Source: Candida dubliniensis CD36
Lineage: Eukaryota > Ascomycota > Pichiomycetes > Serinales > Debaryomycetaceae
Direction of reading: 5' to 3'
Assembly (NCBI RefSeq): GCF_000026945.1
Contig: NC_012861.1
Location: forward strand, 1,612,001-1,676,000
DNA: 64,000 bases
Both the position numbers and the translations under genes were made by a program. Shown piece after piece: positions 40,487 through 52,054 of the stretch (within the stretch, counting starts at the first letter, position 1; each line of letters begins with the position of its first letter). Below the pieces are notes generated by a model. The model was not told the origin of the DNA, searched no databases, and saw only the letters and a program-made list of their open reading frames with translations.

Positions 40487-43297
40487 TTATACTCTAATAG
40501 GTTCTTCATAAGCTGGTGGAGGACCAGTGAAAATAAGAGCACCTTTATCATCAAAAGTAGCATTTTCATCAGAAACTTGAACCCCTTCTTTAAGAGCTTT
40601 ATTTTTTTCAATTTCTGATAATCCCATTGAATCTCTAGCAATCCAAATATGTGGTTCTTCAGCAACAACAGCAGGATCATCATAAGCATGTCTAATAAAA
40701 TCAGAATGATATTCAATATAATTGAAATATGAATTAGGCATATCACTTCTGATCAAATCAAATGTATCTTTCTTTGGTTGGAAAAATGTTGTTAACCATG
40801 AAACTCCTTGAGTTGGAGCAGCAACTGCCTTATTAACTGGGTTAAATCCAGCAGATTTTTCTGGATCATGATTGTCCTTGTTATTAGAATCAGTAAATGG
40901 ACTCTTTGGTTTATCAACCAGTTCTCCATGACCAACTTTAGTATCAACAGCTGATGAATCAGAACCACGATGATATTGTTGTTGTTGTTGTTGTTGTTGT
41001 TGATCATAGCCATGACCATATGAAGATGTACTATTTCCTGGGATTTTATCAGGTAATACTTGATCTTTTGGATCAGGACCTAATCCCAATTGATTACCAC
41101 CTTCCCAATAGTTTTCACCTTCAAGTTTAATTTCTTTAGAACCTTGATCATGCATTGGGTAAGAATATGTTGGATCACCGGCAGCATATTTAATGGCAGA
41201 AATAGGAACAGCATCAACTAATGGTAAGAATTTCCATTTCATCCATATCCATGAAGCAATGGTAACAACAACAATAACACCTTCTAAAGCCACACAAGCC
41301 CAATTTTTAGAAAACACGAAAATGGCAGTAATCCAAAGTTGAGCCAAGAAAAGACCAGTGAAAAGTTGGAATAATGATTTAACATAATTAGTACCTCTTG
41401 CATCAACAGTACTTGGTCTTAAAACAAAAATCATAGTGTAAATATAAGCGAAATAAAATAAAATGAAAGCAATGGCAGTGAAACCTAAAATCAAAGGAGC
41501 AATAACTGAATAAGAAAGAGCAACAACGGTTAATAATTGGAAACCTGGATAAAGAGTAGAATAAGCTGGTTGACCTAAAGTATTCCATCTTGTCCATTTA
41601 GCTCTTGGAGTACCATCCAAAATTCTTCCTAAAATGTGAGATAAAATCAAGGCAACAATTTGAAGTAAAACTCCTGAACTAATAGTTAAACCTTGAAGAC
41701 ATAAATAAGAATAGTAAAAATTGACTGATTTAGGGAAACTTGATGATAATTTCTTTAATGCTGCACCTGGATCTTGAACAATTTGTGTAGCAACAGCAGC
41801 AGCTGATGAACCCAAGGCAATGGCAAGAAAAACATTAACCACTTGGAAAGCAAAATACCATGATTGACAATAACTTTCAACTTGTTGAATTGTAAGACGT
41901 CCAGAGATTTTACCCATCCATTTAATAAATGGAGGAACCAATGACATCAAAATTGCTAATGCTACCACTGGAAGTAAACCAGTAATAACTCCCATAATAA
42001 CATCAGGCATGTTAAGAATAAATTTCAAAAATGGAACCTTATCAGTCAATACATTAATATTGGAAATGGACCCAACTACAGCTACTGGGATACACCAAAA
42101 AATAATCAATAAAGTCAAAATAGTGTTAGCAATAATACTTTTAATTCTTCTTTTCATTGAAGTTAATTGCAAGTTTTCCCAAATAATATCTTCTGGTGCA
42201 GCATTAATAACAGTTTTAACTCCTTTAAAGTCAGGTTGGTAAGGAATAGCTTGATAAGCCTTTTGCAATTCCAATTGACTAGGGAATTCAATGAAAACAG
42301 CAGGTAATTGATCATAAGTTTGATATTCAATTTGTTCTTTGGTGATTTCTTTATTCAATTCATTCAATTTTTCTGGTGAATAATTTAAAGTATCAACTTT
42401 TTCACCAATTAAAAACTTCAATCTATGAGTTGGTCTTTTCTTACCATCTTTCAAATATTTATCAATATCATCTTGTGGTTCAGGTGCTGGTTTATTCTTT
42501 TTAAGACATTTATTTCTTAATTTAACCGCTTTAGTTAAAACTTTATTAAGAGTACCTTCATATTTGTTAGCCAATTTAGTTCTTTCTTTAACTTTTTTTT
42601 GTAATTTCTTATAATCTCTAGAATACCAAATGTTTGTAGCAGTTGGGAAATAACCTCTAAGTTTATCATCTTGTAAATATTCAGTAGAGATTTCTGTTAA
42701 CAAAAGGGTTCTTGAACTCAATAAGGAATCATATAATGGAGTAGTTTGAAGAGCATGACGATAAGTAACATAATACACCAATTCACGATAAATGAGGAAA
42801 ATCACCGCACCAAATAAAAGCCATGATAAGAAAACATGAGCAAAAGTTCTCCATTTATCTTTAATATTGGCAAAAGTTAAAATATCAAATCCTTTAACAT
42901 TAGAACCAGGAACATTGTTATTACCATTGGTGGCATTAACTGGGAAAAGAATTGGCCAAGTTATAACTGCTCCTAAAACACATATACAGAAAAATTCAAA
43001 TAAAAATCTAAGGAAAAAATATCCATCAGTACCAGCAAATTGAATATAAAAAGTACGAGGTTTTTTTAAAAGATAAGTTAACCAATTGAATGGACCCTTA
43101 GGGACAGTTTCTGTTCTTAAATCGTTAGGGAGTGATTCAACCACTGCACGAGGTTCATACACTCTTCTTTGTTTACTGTGGATAGCAATGAATCCCAATA
43201 AAAACACCACTGAAATCACCAAAGTGGGGATTAAAGTGGATATAAATTGTGAAACCGAAGAATTACTACTTTGAGGATCACTACTACTATCGGCCAT
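40487..43297 (-). CDS. PHM7: OSCA/TMEM63-family membrane protein, PHM7/RSN1 type
   Basis: 936 residues. Hydrophobic N-terminal part with three membrane segments (from about 17-40, 88-115 and 148-170), a cytosolic domain with a charged Lys-rich stretch and an RNA-recognition-like fold (FIEFPSQLELQKAYQAIPY), then about seven to eight further segments from residue 390 on, and a cytosolic tail. That order (late-exocytosis N domain, cytosolic domain, calcium-dependent channel domain) defines the CSC1/OSCA group of osmosensitive channels. The tail has a poly-Gln tract of nine (41000s) and ends with a GLSEIEKNK segment typical of fungal PHM7/RSN1 proteins. The choice between PHM7 and RSN1 orthology is uncertain. 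Confidence 0.85.
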   Translation of the reverse strand: MADSSSDPQSSNSSVSQFISTLIPTLVISVVFLLGFIAIHSKQRRVYEPRAVVESLPNDLRTETVPKGPFNWLTYLLKKPRTFYIQFAGTDGYFFLRFLFEFFCICVLGAVITWPILFPVNATNGNNNVPGSNVKGFDILTFANIKDKWRTFAHVFLSWLLFGAVIFLIYRELVYYVTYRHALQTTPLYDSLLSSRTLLLTEISTEYLQDDKLRGYFPTATNIWYSRDYKKLQKKVKERTKLANKYEGTLNKVLTKAVKLRNKCLKKNKPAPEPQDDIDKYLKDGKKRPTHRLKFLIGEKVDTLNYSPEKLNELNKEITKEQIEYQTYDQLPAVFIEFPSQLELQKAYQAIPYQPDFKGVKTVINAAPEDIIWENLQLTSMKRRIKSIIANTILTLLIIFWCIPVAVVGSISNINVLTDKVPFLKFILNMPDVIMGVITGLLPVVALAILMSLVPPFIKWMGKISGRLTIQQVESYCQSWYFAFQVVNVFLAIALGSSAAAVATQIVQDPGAALKKLSSSFPKSVNFYYSYLCLQGLTISSGVLLQIVALILSHILGRILDGTPRAKWTRWNTLGQPAYSTLYPGFQLLTVVALSYSVIAPLILGFTAIAFILFYFAYIYTMIFVLRPSTVDARGTNYVKSLFQLFTGLFLAQLWITAIFVFSKNWACVALEGVIVVVTIASWIWMKWKFLPLVDAVPISAIKYAAGDPTYSYPMHDQGSKEIKLEGENYWEGGNQLGLGPDPKDQVLPDKIPGNSTSSYGHGYDQQQQQQQQQYHRGSDSSAVDTKVGHGELVDKPKSPFTDSNNKDNHDPEKSAGFNPVNKAVAAPTQGVSWLTTFFQPKKDTFDLIRSDMPNSYFNYIEYHSDFIRHAYDDPAVVAEEPHIWIARDSMGLSEIEKNKALKEGVQVSDENATFDDKGALIFTGPPPAYEEPIRV

Positions 43298-45349
43298 TAT
43301 TTAGGAATATGAATGGAAACGATTAATCCAATTAAATTAGTTAAAATGATAATGAATAAGCTAAGAAAGCAAATAAATTAAAAATTGAAAACTTGAATTG
43401 GGAAATTGGGAAATTGTTAAAAAGAACAGAAAAAAATTGTAAAGAGCAACTGAAATGTAGTTCTTTTTATAACAATTGAACTAATTTGATGATTTATATA
43501 TAATGTGAAGAGTTAATTATTTTTTATTTTTTTTTTGAATGTTTTGATTTTGAAAAGAATTTTGTGATTTAGTGGGTGGATAGGTGGATAGGTGGATAGG
43601 TGGAAATCCATCTCTATGTAGGAACTAAAAATAATTTTAATAGTCACTCAAATTATAAAGAGAAGAAGAGGAAGAAGACAAAGAAGGGGATCTTTTTTCT
43701 TCCCTCCTCTTCACTCCCTTAAAAATCACACAAAATAATAATCTATAAATTTAAGTAATCATACAGGTGGAATTTTGTTTGTTTCAAAAATTCAATTATT
43801 GTTTAACAACTAAAGAAGAAGAAGACTGAGCCTTTCTATTCTATTCTATTCTATGCTGTTTGTCTTTATCTCAATTCTTCATCACCACTAAACTATTTAA
43901 CACTTGCTCTTATCCAAGTCATCATACCTATGCCACACCTATATCATTTCCACCAATTACTCGCCCAACACAATAATAATAATAATCCAATAATTTACAC
44001 GAAACAAGTAGATTAACTGCTACCACCACCACCATTATTTACACCGCCAACAGGGCTTCTTGTTGCATTTTTTTCCTGCGTTATTTTGGTATTTGCTCTG
44101 TTAAATTTGTTTTTTTTTTTTTTTTTTTCACTTCCATTCGTCTAATTTATTGGAATTCATGTATTCTGTGGAATCTCTACATCGTTTGCTTCTCCCCGTT
44201 GAGTTTCCAGCCTCGTTTAATCGATTATAATTGCTATTTATGCTGAAAATAGTAATAGTAAGATTCTAAATCCAGTTGAAATTAGCATGTGTTAATGAAA
44301 AAGAAAACAATTTAGCAACTAACTGACTAACGAGTATTTATAATAGAATAGTGAACTTTACATTATAGTACATTATTAACTGTAATAGTATCTGAAATTG
44401 CAAGCAATTAGAAAATAAATTGTCACGATTTTCGTTCCTTGGTAATTGGCGCACGACCACATTGAGAGCAATCTTCGGGATTTTCTTTCTTTGTTTCGTT
44501 CGTTCTATCACCAGCCGTGTTTTCAAAAATCCATTTCTTCTCGTTTCTTTTTCTCTTTTTTTTTTTTTTTGCAAGATTAATTAATTAATTAACCCTAAAT
44601 TAAAGTTGAAAATGGTCTTGTATTAAATGACATCATTATCTTTCTGTCGAAATCTTGCATCTTATCTTTCTCTTCTCTAAAGTGGCTGTACACGCTGTAG
44701 TCAAAGGACTGACTTTTTTTTGTTAAAGTTGTGAAATTTTACAAACTCTAAAACTAAATTCTCTTTTGCTTCTTCGTTTTCTTTTTTTTTGTACGCGACG
44801 GACACGACTTTGTGTGAATTGCCTACTACTACCAATCATAGTTTGTTGTGTTTATTTGATATATTAGTAGGTTAAATTGTTTTTTTGTTTTCATCAAGTC
44901 AAAATGCTTAAAAGATAACGGATGCGGATTAAAATACATCAAACGTATTATTTTTTTTTTTTTTTTGTTTGACAGGTCCAACAGGTATATTCCTGGGTTA
45001 TGAATCAATATTTGTGATATTATATTTGATTATAGTTAATGTAAAGAATCCTGCATCACTGGGTAAAAATTGACATATAATTGAAGTTCTGAAGAATGAT
45101 GTTAAGTAATGTATTATTTGTCATTATCCAATGGTTAGTTCTCTTAATTTATACTTGGCTATACCCTTCACCTTTGTTTAGTATATCACCTTCAGTCATA
45201 TAGTTTAAAGAAATAAGTTCTTGGTTTGTATAAGGTCTTTTTTTTTTTTTTTGTGGTGATTGTGGATTGCAATATTCATACCACCAAAGGAGATTGTCAG
45301 CTTTCTTTTTTTTTTTTTTTTTTTTTTTGACAATTCTTTGATTAAAGCT
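43298..45349. other. Long intergenic region (2.05 kb)
   Basis: Shared upstream region of the divergent OSCA-type gene and the secreted-protein gene. It has four copies of GGTGGATA-type units at about 43575-43604, TTCTA repeats near 43840, long T-runs (44109-44129, 44556-44570, 44950-44966, 45308-45328) and TTAATTAATTAATTAA near 44577-44592. I see no conserved RNA or protein gene. The unusual length could reflect a complex promoter or an unrecognised non-coding RNA. Confidence 0.45.
43572..43604. repeat. Tandem GGTGGATA repeat
   Basis: About four 8-base units in direct repeat upstream of the OSCA-type gene. Confidence 0.85.
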
Positions 45350-46087
45350 ATGCAAATATTCTTGTTGTTATATCTCATTGTTGGCATCATATCTATGGAG
45401 ATAATTCCAATTGAAGACATTTCTTATCAAGAGGATTCAACTTTACTTGCACCACGATTTTTTTATTTCGATAATTTACAAACTTTGCAACCAAAATTAT
45501 TGCAAATCTTTGCAACACCAATCCCAACACCAATTATTCAATTATTAGACACAAACCATTATTTAATCCCTGATGATGAATCCAATTCAGAAGATCACTC
45601 TAATAATACTGTTCCATTACATTGGATAGAGTTTTATACTGAAAACATCAGCTATGAAACCAATCATCATCAAGGGATTATTGTTATGACCCATGAAACT
45701 GTTGATAATAAATATGCTCATGGTGATTTAGCCTATACTTGGTCAATGCTCAAGAAATTTGCTGTAGAATATAATATGGCATTATCATTATATGCTGGGT
45801 TTTATTATATGGTTGGATTATTAACTGGAGCTCGTATTTCACCAGAATTTGATATTACATCAAGTTTATCGATCATGTATACATGTCCAGTAACCAATGG
45901 TAGAACTGTTCAATTAAAAGTGTATCCAACATTAGCAAAATTGACTCCATATTATCGGAAACTTAAATGGAATTCAAAATTACAAAAATTCATTGTTAAT
46001 AACAAATTTACTAAACATAAAAGAATCAAATTATTAGCATTAACTGGGTTAGAAGATGTTGAATGTGTGTATATTCACAATAGTTAA
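45350..46087 (+). CDS. Putative secreted or membrane-bound protein, 245 aa, function unknown
   Basis: I choose the ATG at 45350: the open frame upstream of it runs through poly-T and has no protein-like content. The product starts MQIFLLLYLIVGIISMEIIP, a good signal peptide, and then has no strong membrane span. Three Asn-X-Ser/Thr sites (NNTV, NISY and the NS region at the end) are possible glycosylation sites. The body (MTHETVDNKYAHGDLAYTW, YMVGLLTGARISPEFDI, IMYTCPVTNGRTVQLKVYP) resembles no family I recognise. Its AT-rich preferred codons are like those of its neighbours. It is probably a CUG-clade-restricted secreted protein; that is inference. Confidence 0.65.
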   Translation: MQIFLLLYLIVGIISMEIIPIEDISYQEDSTLLAPRFFYFDNLQTLQPKLLQIFATPIPTPIIQLLDTNHYLIPDDESNSEDHSNNTVPLHWIEFYTENISYETNHHQGIIVMTHETVDNKYAHGDLAYTWSMLKKFAVEYNMALSLYAGFYYMVGLLTGARISPEFDITSSLSIMYTCPVTNGRTVQLKVYPTLAKLTPYYRKLKWNSKLQKFIVNNKFTKHKRIKLLALTGLEDVECVYIHNS

Positions 46088-46265
46088 GCAAAATGAATTA
46101 AGTTAGGCAATCCTGATATATATCAAGTATATATATTTAGTTCAAAATTGCATAAATAAAGTATTTATATATATATAATACAAATTCAGAAAATATTGCC
46201 CACTAATAATCTATCACAACATTTTCTCTATTCTTAAAAGACAAAAGAAAAAAAAAATAGTTAAC

Positions 46266-46887
46266 TTAATAGTGGACACCAGTAGAAACACCTTCAGCAG
46301 TTTCTTGAATTTTGCTAGCAATTGGGTTTTCAACCTTGACATACTTGTCGGAAAGTGGTTTAATCACACTATTGTAAATCAAAGTGGAACCACCAAATGA
46401 AGAAAGATAGATAAGGAATCCAGTTTTAATAAGGTAATAGAATGGGACATAATATAAAATAGTGTTTGACCAGAATTCAATGACATTAATAAATGCAAAT
46501 ACAACCCAATAAGTCAATAATTTAGTGTCATCATCTTTAGTAGAGGTTTTCAAGGCAACAAGTGAATAATAACCTGGAATGACAAATCCAGCAATATTAG
46601 ATAAAAGTTGACCAATACCACCAAAATTCAACAAGATTAAAAAGAAATATAATCCACCAGCACCAAGAACAGCATATGATCTTGGTAAACCGGATCTTTG
46701 TTCAAATTGATCTAAAACAGCAAAACTTTTAGTAGACTATGATTTGAATTTGTTAGTAAATACTAAAGAAAAGTTTACCATCTTAATACAAAATTGTGGT
46801 TAAGAATAAATGATTGTAATGGCAAATAAAACATACTTTATCAATTTGAGATAAATAATTTTTAGCTTGAGATTGGAAACTTGACAT
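46266..46887 (-). CDS. YOP1: Yop1, reticulon-like ER-shaping protein (DP1/REEP family), two exons
   Basis: Exon 1 46837-46887 (17 codons, MSSFQSQAKNYLSQIDK), intron 46737-46836 (100 bases, GTATGT start, TACTAAC at 46752-46758, TAG end), exon 2 46266-46736. Total 173 residues. Yop1 inserts hairpins into the ER membrane and bends it into tubules with Rtn1 and Sey1. Exon 2 supplies the TB2/DP1 domain: SGLPRSYAVLGAGGLYFFLI, VGGxG-like FGGIGQLLSNIAGFVIPGYYS, LTYWVVFAFINVIEFWS and YYVPFYYLIKTGFLIYL. The frame without splicing begins at a codon inside the first hairpin and lacks the N-terminus. Confidence 0.95.
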
Positions 46888-48397
46888 GATGATTTAAAAT
46901 TAAACAATTGATATCTAATATAGAAATTGGATTGAATTGGATTGAATTGAATTGAATTGGAGTAAGAAGAAAAGAAAGGAGAAAGAAGGAAGGAAGGAAG
47001 GAAAAAAAAGACAACTGTTGAAAAGAAAAAATTAAAAAAAAAAAAAAAAAAAATTGAATGAGTGATGGTTGATTGAAAATTTCCAATTGTGACAATTAAG
47101 AAATAAGAAATTTCATATAATATTAGGAGTTTTAAGTGTGTGTGTGTGTGTGTTATTCTCAACTCCTTAGAAATTAATCTTTTTTTTTTTTTTAGCTTCT
47201 TCTTCTTCTTTTTCTTCTTTGCTTCTTTTCATTCGTTTGCTACTGCTGCTGCGGGAATAGAATAGCATTTTCTTCCATTACGTACACAATCTTTATTTGT
47301 GTGTCTTTCTTTTGCTCTTTGTTTCTTTGTTTCTTATTCACTTTTGATTGGTTTTGTTATTCTTGTGTTAGTCGTGGAATTTGACTCATTTAAAGAATTA
47401 ATTTGTAATTGAATTTAATGTACTCCATGAAGATAACAAATCTGTCTTGCTTACTTGTTGGTTGAGAGCAATAAAATACCAGATTAATGGAGATTAGTTA
47501 TTGAATTTATCAGAAGTGTTGAATCCTTCCTGTACCTTTCCAAGCCAATCCTTATTGATAAAATCTACACACAATAAACAAAATAAACTCTTAATTACCC
47601 GTATGCTAGATAATTAAATTTATTATCTCCAGATTGTCTCTTCCTTTTCATATCAAAACCCCATCTAATTCAATCAATATCTATTTCTCAATTATATACC
47701 TTTCACTTGAATACACAAAACTCTCTCTAGTCGTGTATAAATACTCAAATTATCTCCTCTCTCTTTCTTTTTTTTTTTTTTGCACCGGATTTAATATTTG
47801 TTTCGGATTTTGGTGTTTTTCACATCGAGTTCTCGTTTCACACAGTTAAAGGACCAACTACTTTCAACTCCACAATTTCGGTCCAAAAAAAGAAAAACAT
47901 ACAATTGATGCAAAAAATCTACTACTACCTAAAAAAAAAAAAAAAAAAAACCTACAATTGTTGATGAACATATGAATAAACTTAGTCTGATTAGTGTAAT
48001 CAATTCCTTTCTTCTTAAATCCATCTAATCTCAACTCTCCACGGGAACCCTCATCTCTGTCATTATGTAATGCAATTGGTCCAAAATCCTATATCTGTTA
48101 ATAATTAGTCTACCCCCTTCTCCCCTTCTCCCCTTCTCCCCTTTTCCCCTCTTCCTCCATCCCCCACACAAAACTTAAAGCCACAAACTTTAGGACACCA
48201 AAATGATTAACTTTTTTGACTCAAATTATACCCATTACACTAAAAGCGATGTTTAATATATAAATAAATTGAAGTTTGTTTTCAATTTGGAAATATCAAT
48301 AAATTCAAACTTTCTTCCAAATTGGACTGTTTAAACTTTGATTAAAAATACAAATTCCTTTCGATACTACACCCCCTCACCCCCACCCCCCTCCATT
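46888..48397. other. Long divergent intergenic region (1.5 kb)
   Basis: Between YOP1 and the alpha/beta hydrolase gene. Repetitive: GAATTGGATT units near 46931-46960, a GGAA run near 46986-47000, 19-base A-run at 47034-47052, TG tract 47137-47152, pyrimidine-rich CTCCCCTT repeats at 48113-48150. No gene seen. Confidence 0.45.
48113..48150. repeat. Tandem pyrimidine repeat (CTCCCCTT units)
   Basis: Four to five units of CCCCTTCT in direct repeat, about 250 bases before the hydrolase gene. Confidence 0.85.
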
Positions 48398-49672
48398 ATG
48401 ATTTCTTTGAGAGGAATATTTGCATTTATCCTTTTACCAATTAGATTATTATTTGTTTTAATCAAATATCCATTCTTTGGAGGAATAAACAATTTATATA
48501 AGAATGATTTAATCAATTCTTTGAAATTGACTTTTTATCAAGCATTAATTAATTTCCCTCTTAATGATGTTTATATTTTCACATTAATATCTAGTGAATT
48601 TATTATCAATAAAGTAATTGGGAAATTATATCCTAGTTTAACTAAAAATTTATCAAATTATGGTGAAAAATTTGATAAAAATAGTTATTGGCTAATTGAA
48701 AAATCAAATAGATCATCTAATGATCCAATATTAATTTATTTACATGGTGGTGGTTATTTTCTTGGTATTATACCTCAACAAATTGAATCATTAATAACAA
48801 CTTATTATTTATTAGACCCAATTAAACAGAGGAATTTATCTATATTAATATTAGATTATAAATTAACATCTCATGGTTATCCAATTCCTCATCAATTGAC
48901 TCAATTACTTGAAACTTATACTAATTTGGTTAAACAAGGTAATGAAAATTTTTTATTAATGGGTGATTCTGCTGGTGGTAATTTAGCTATAACTTTTACT
49001 CAATATTTAAGATTATCATCAAATAATAATAATAATAATAATAGTAGTAATAGTAATAGTTCAAATTTACCATATCCTAAATCATTGATTTTGATTAGTC
49101 CTTGGGTTAAATTAATTGCTGAAACTTATCAAAATACTCCTGGACATTCTTATTATAATTATTCATCGGGTGATGTGATTCAATTTGATAGATTTTCAAG
49201 TAGTGAATTATATCAAAATCTTCTTGGTACTGATACAAAACTTAATTCTTTAACTGTATCTCCAGGAAATTGTCTTTATTCAAGGGAAGATTGGGAAAAT
49301 ATTCCTACTTATAATCAACTTGGTCATTCAGTGTTTGTAATTTCTGGAGAACATGAAACTTTCCGTGATGATATTTTACAATGGTGTAAATATTCATTAA
49401 ATTATCCCGTTGATGAATTGAATTTTAAAGATTCTAATGGTGAATATGATCCTAAAATTCATAAATATATTAGAAATGATGAAAAATCAGCTTATATTGA
49501 TATTAACATTATTCCTTGGGGGTTACATGATTATTTAATTTTTGAACATACATTGATTGGGAAATTGAAATTGGATCCTAGTTTGAAACTTCAATCAATT
49601 AATAAAAGGAAATATTTTGGTACTTTAAGTGTGGTCAATTTCCTTAACACTATATTACCTGGAGAAAACTGA
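48398..49672 (+). CDS. Alpha/beta hydrolase of the hormone-sensitive lipase type, SAY1-like
   Basis: 424 residues from ATG 48398; the longer open frame starts at TTG and passes through low-complexity CCCCC codons. The N-terminal 30 residues (ISLRGIFAFILLPIRLLFVLIKYPFF) form a membrane anchor, placing the enzyme at the ER. The oxyanion motif HGGGYF is at 116-121 and the nucleophile elbow GDSAGG has Ser191; the acidic residue (SGEHETFRDD) and the His (WGLHDYL) follow in order, completing the triad. An Asn/Ser-rich insert sits after the nucleophile. Yeast Say1 of this type deacetylates steryl acetates in sterol detoxification; this is the closest match but other esterases fit too. Confidence 0.82.
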   Translation: MISLRGIFAFILLPIRLLFVLIKYPFFGGINNLYKNDLINSLKLTFYQALINFPLNDVYIFTLISSEFIINKVIGKLYPSLTKNLSNYGEKFDKNSYWLIEKSNRSSNDPILIYLHGGGYFLGIIPQQIESLITTYYLLDPIKQRNLSILILDYKLTSHGYPIPHQLTQLLETYTNLVKQGNENFLLMGDSAGGNLAITFTQYLRLSSNNNNNNNSSNSNSSNLPYPKSLILISPWVKLIAETYQNTPGHSYYNYSSGDVIQFDRFSSSELYQNLLGTDTKLNSLTVSPGNCLYSREDWENIPTYNQLGHSVFVISGEHETFRDDILQWCKYSLNYPVDELNFKDSNGEYDPKIHKYIRNDEKSAYIDINIIPWGLHDYLIFEHTLIGKLKLDPSLKLQSINKRKYFGTLSVVNFLNTILPGEN

Positions 49673-49759
49673 GTTTTAACAGAGAAATGCATACTTCCAA
49701 CAATTCTGAAACTATCGTTTACCAACAGTTACTTATATATCTGTGTATAATCATCGTTG

Positions 49760-49781
49760 TATAGTATAGTATAGTATAGTA
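49760..49781. repeat. (ATAGT)n microsatellite
   Basis: Four TATAG/ATAGT units in the 3' flank between convergent genes. Confidence 0.8.
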
Positions 49782-49900
49782 TGATATAGTGTAGATGTAT
49801 GCCAGATATGATTTATCTTTCACTCGTTCCTACACGTATTACACGGTCTTACAATCATTTTCTTGGTTAATATTATCATTATCAACACTTTTTCTTCTAT

Positions 49901-51371
49901 TTACTTCTTTTTAGATTTAAATTTTACACTACCTTCAAAACCTGCTCTTTTCTTTTTAAGTTGAGCTTTATTAACAGTCCCAGTGAATTTTTTCAATTTA
50001 GGTTGATGTTTTTTACCCTTATTATCTCTTCTAGCTTTCAAATTTTCTTCTCTTCTTTTAGCTCTAGCAGCAACAGTATCTTTAACCACTTGTTTACGTT
50101 CTTTCCATTCAATTTCACTTTTCAATTTCTTTTTCTCTTTACGTTTTAATGCTCGTTTCAATAATTTTTCATCATCTTTAATTTTAATCCCTTCAGCTTG
50201 AGCCATTACTCTTTGCCATTTATCTTTTTCTCGTTGTTTTTCTTGATCTTCAACACTCATTGAGGCTAATTTCTGTTTCTTCTTCTCTAATATTTGTAAA
50301 TGAGCTTTAATATCTTTATTAGCTGGTCCTTTTTGTTTTTTCCTTTCAGCAGAATTTCGAATTTTCGATAAATCAGACGTTACTTGAGATCCATCATTAA
50401 ATACTATATTACCAAATAATACATTTTCATCTTCATCAATATCAAAATCTGAGTCGGAATCTGAATCTGAATCTGAATCTGAACCAGAATCTTCTTCTTC
50501 TTCTTCTTCTAATTCATCGTGTTTTCTTTTTTGTTGCTTTTTCAATTCTTCCCTTCTTTGACGTTCAGCTAATATTTGATCACGAGATTTAGGAGCTCCA
50601 TTAGATTTACTACCAATAGCTTTTCTTTTCTCTTTTAAATTATTAATTTTAGATTCTAATTTTTCTCTTAATTTAGCTAAATTTTCTTGTCTTTTACGTT
50701 GTTCTTCTTCAGATAACTGTTTCTTTTTCGATTTATTATTAGTGTTATTGGTAGATTGTATTTCTTGTTTTTTAAATGAATCCAATTCAATCTCATTCCC
50801 ATCATCATCAAATATTAATTGATTATTATTTATAATATCACTATCGTCGTCATCATCATCATTTACTTGTTTCTCCTCATCTTCACTTACATCCATATCC
50901 GGTATCTCAACATCATCAGAATCATCAGAATCATCATTCCCACTTTCCTCTTCTTCTTCTTCTTCAGAATCTTTAGTTATTGGTTTTGGTAAATTTTTCA
51001 TTGGTAATGATACGCTAGTAGCTTTTTTAGCTTTATTATCCATGACATCTTTAGCACTTGCATTACCATTTGAATATTCATCAGCATTATTAATACTTTC
51101 AGGATTTAGTTTGGCTCGTTTATTCTGTTTGATTTCTTGTTTTGATTTCTTTTTCTGTTGCCATTGATCTTGAGTAGCATCATCATAATAATATTTGGCA
51201 GGGATTAATGATAATAATCCATCAAATGCCGATGAATGAGTTTTTAGACGTTCCTAAATAAATGAAAAGGGGGGGGTGAAGGGAGATTTATTGTTAGTAA
51301 AACAAGAAAAACAATTAAAACAATTAAAACATGAATGAGGATTCTTTACATACTTCTAAAGAGTTACTCAT
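49901..51371 (-). CDS. RRP14: Rrp14, SURF6-family ribosome biogenesis factor, two exons
   Basis: Exon 1 is 51354-51371 (MSNSLE), intron 51254-51353 (100 bases, GTATGT start, TACTAAC at 51293-51299, TAG end), exon 2 49901-51253. The product is 456 residues and begins MSNSLEERLKTHSSAFDGLL with LSLIPAKYYYDD soon after, the conserved Rrp14 N-terminal block. It acts in the nucleolus on both subunits and in polarity. The middle is acidic (Glu, Asp, Ser/Asp repeats); the C-terminal SURF6 domain is very basic (EWKERKQVVKDTVAARAKRREENL, then KFTGTVNKAQLKKKRAGFEG). The 380-codon unspliced frame is therefore missing 76 residues at the start. Confidence 0.94.
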
Positions 51372-52054
51372 TTGTTAGATTCTTTAGTGGAAAAGAATGA
51401 TAATTTGGGGAGGGTGGGTTTATAAGAAGAACTAATGAGAAGAGTTTGCAAATCTTGAGTTTTTTTTTTTTTTTTTTCTACTTACATACTAAAAGAATTT
51501 TTTTTTTTTTTTTACAACCCTCTCTTCACACTATGAGATGGGTTCAGATATTTGGTGATCTCCTTACTTCCAAAAAAATAAAAAAAATACTATTAATAAG
51601 GTAACTGTTACTTAATACAACATAACAAAACCACAGAACCTTTTAATTGACATATATGTTGGTATTTGTTTAGATGTCAACAATTGATTTGTAGACCCAA
51701 ATTTGATAAATGCATCGGGTTATTATCATCATCACTCATTGCTGGTCGTGTACTCTTGTCCAATCTAAAATTATCTCACGCATTAAGTTAATTAATAAAA
51801 ATAATCAACGACGACGAACGAACGAACAAAATAACCAACTTTTTCTCAACAAATCCTTCCTCCACTCTCCAACGATTACAATCTTCCACTCATTCATTCA
51901 AATAATACAAATCAGAGATTATTTTTTTTTTCTTATTCCATTGATTGGTTTACATTTTGGCACTTTTCATTTTTCACTTTTTTTTTTTTAAAAAAAAAAA
52001 TTTCTATTTATATCCAATTCGTCACCCCCCCCTCCCTTCCTTCCCCCGTTATAA
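51372..52054. other. Divergent RRP14/VMA5 promoter region
   Basis: 683 bases with T-runs at 51461-51477 and 51499-51514, a CGAACGAACGAAC run near 51812-51826, A/T tract at 51979-52000 and a poly-C/T stretch just before VMA5. No gene recognised. Confidence 0.45.

Noticed and set aside
48338..48397. N-terminal extension of the alpha/beta hydrolase
   Set aside because: The extension begins at TTG and encodes proline runs from a poly-C tract; the ATG at 48398 begins the hydrophobic anchor.
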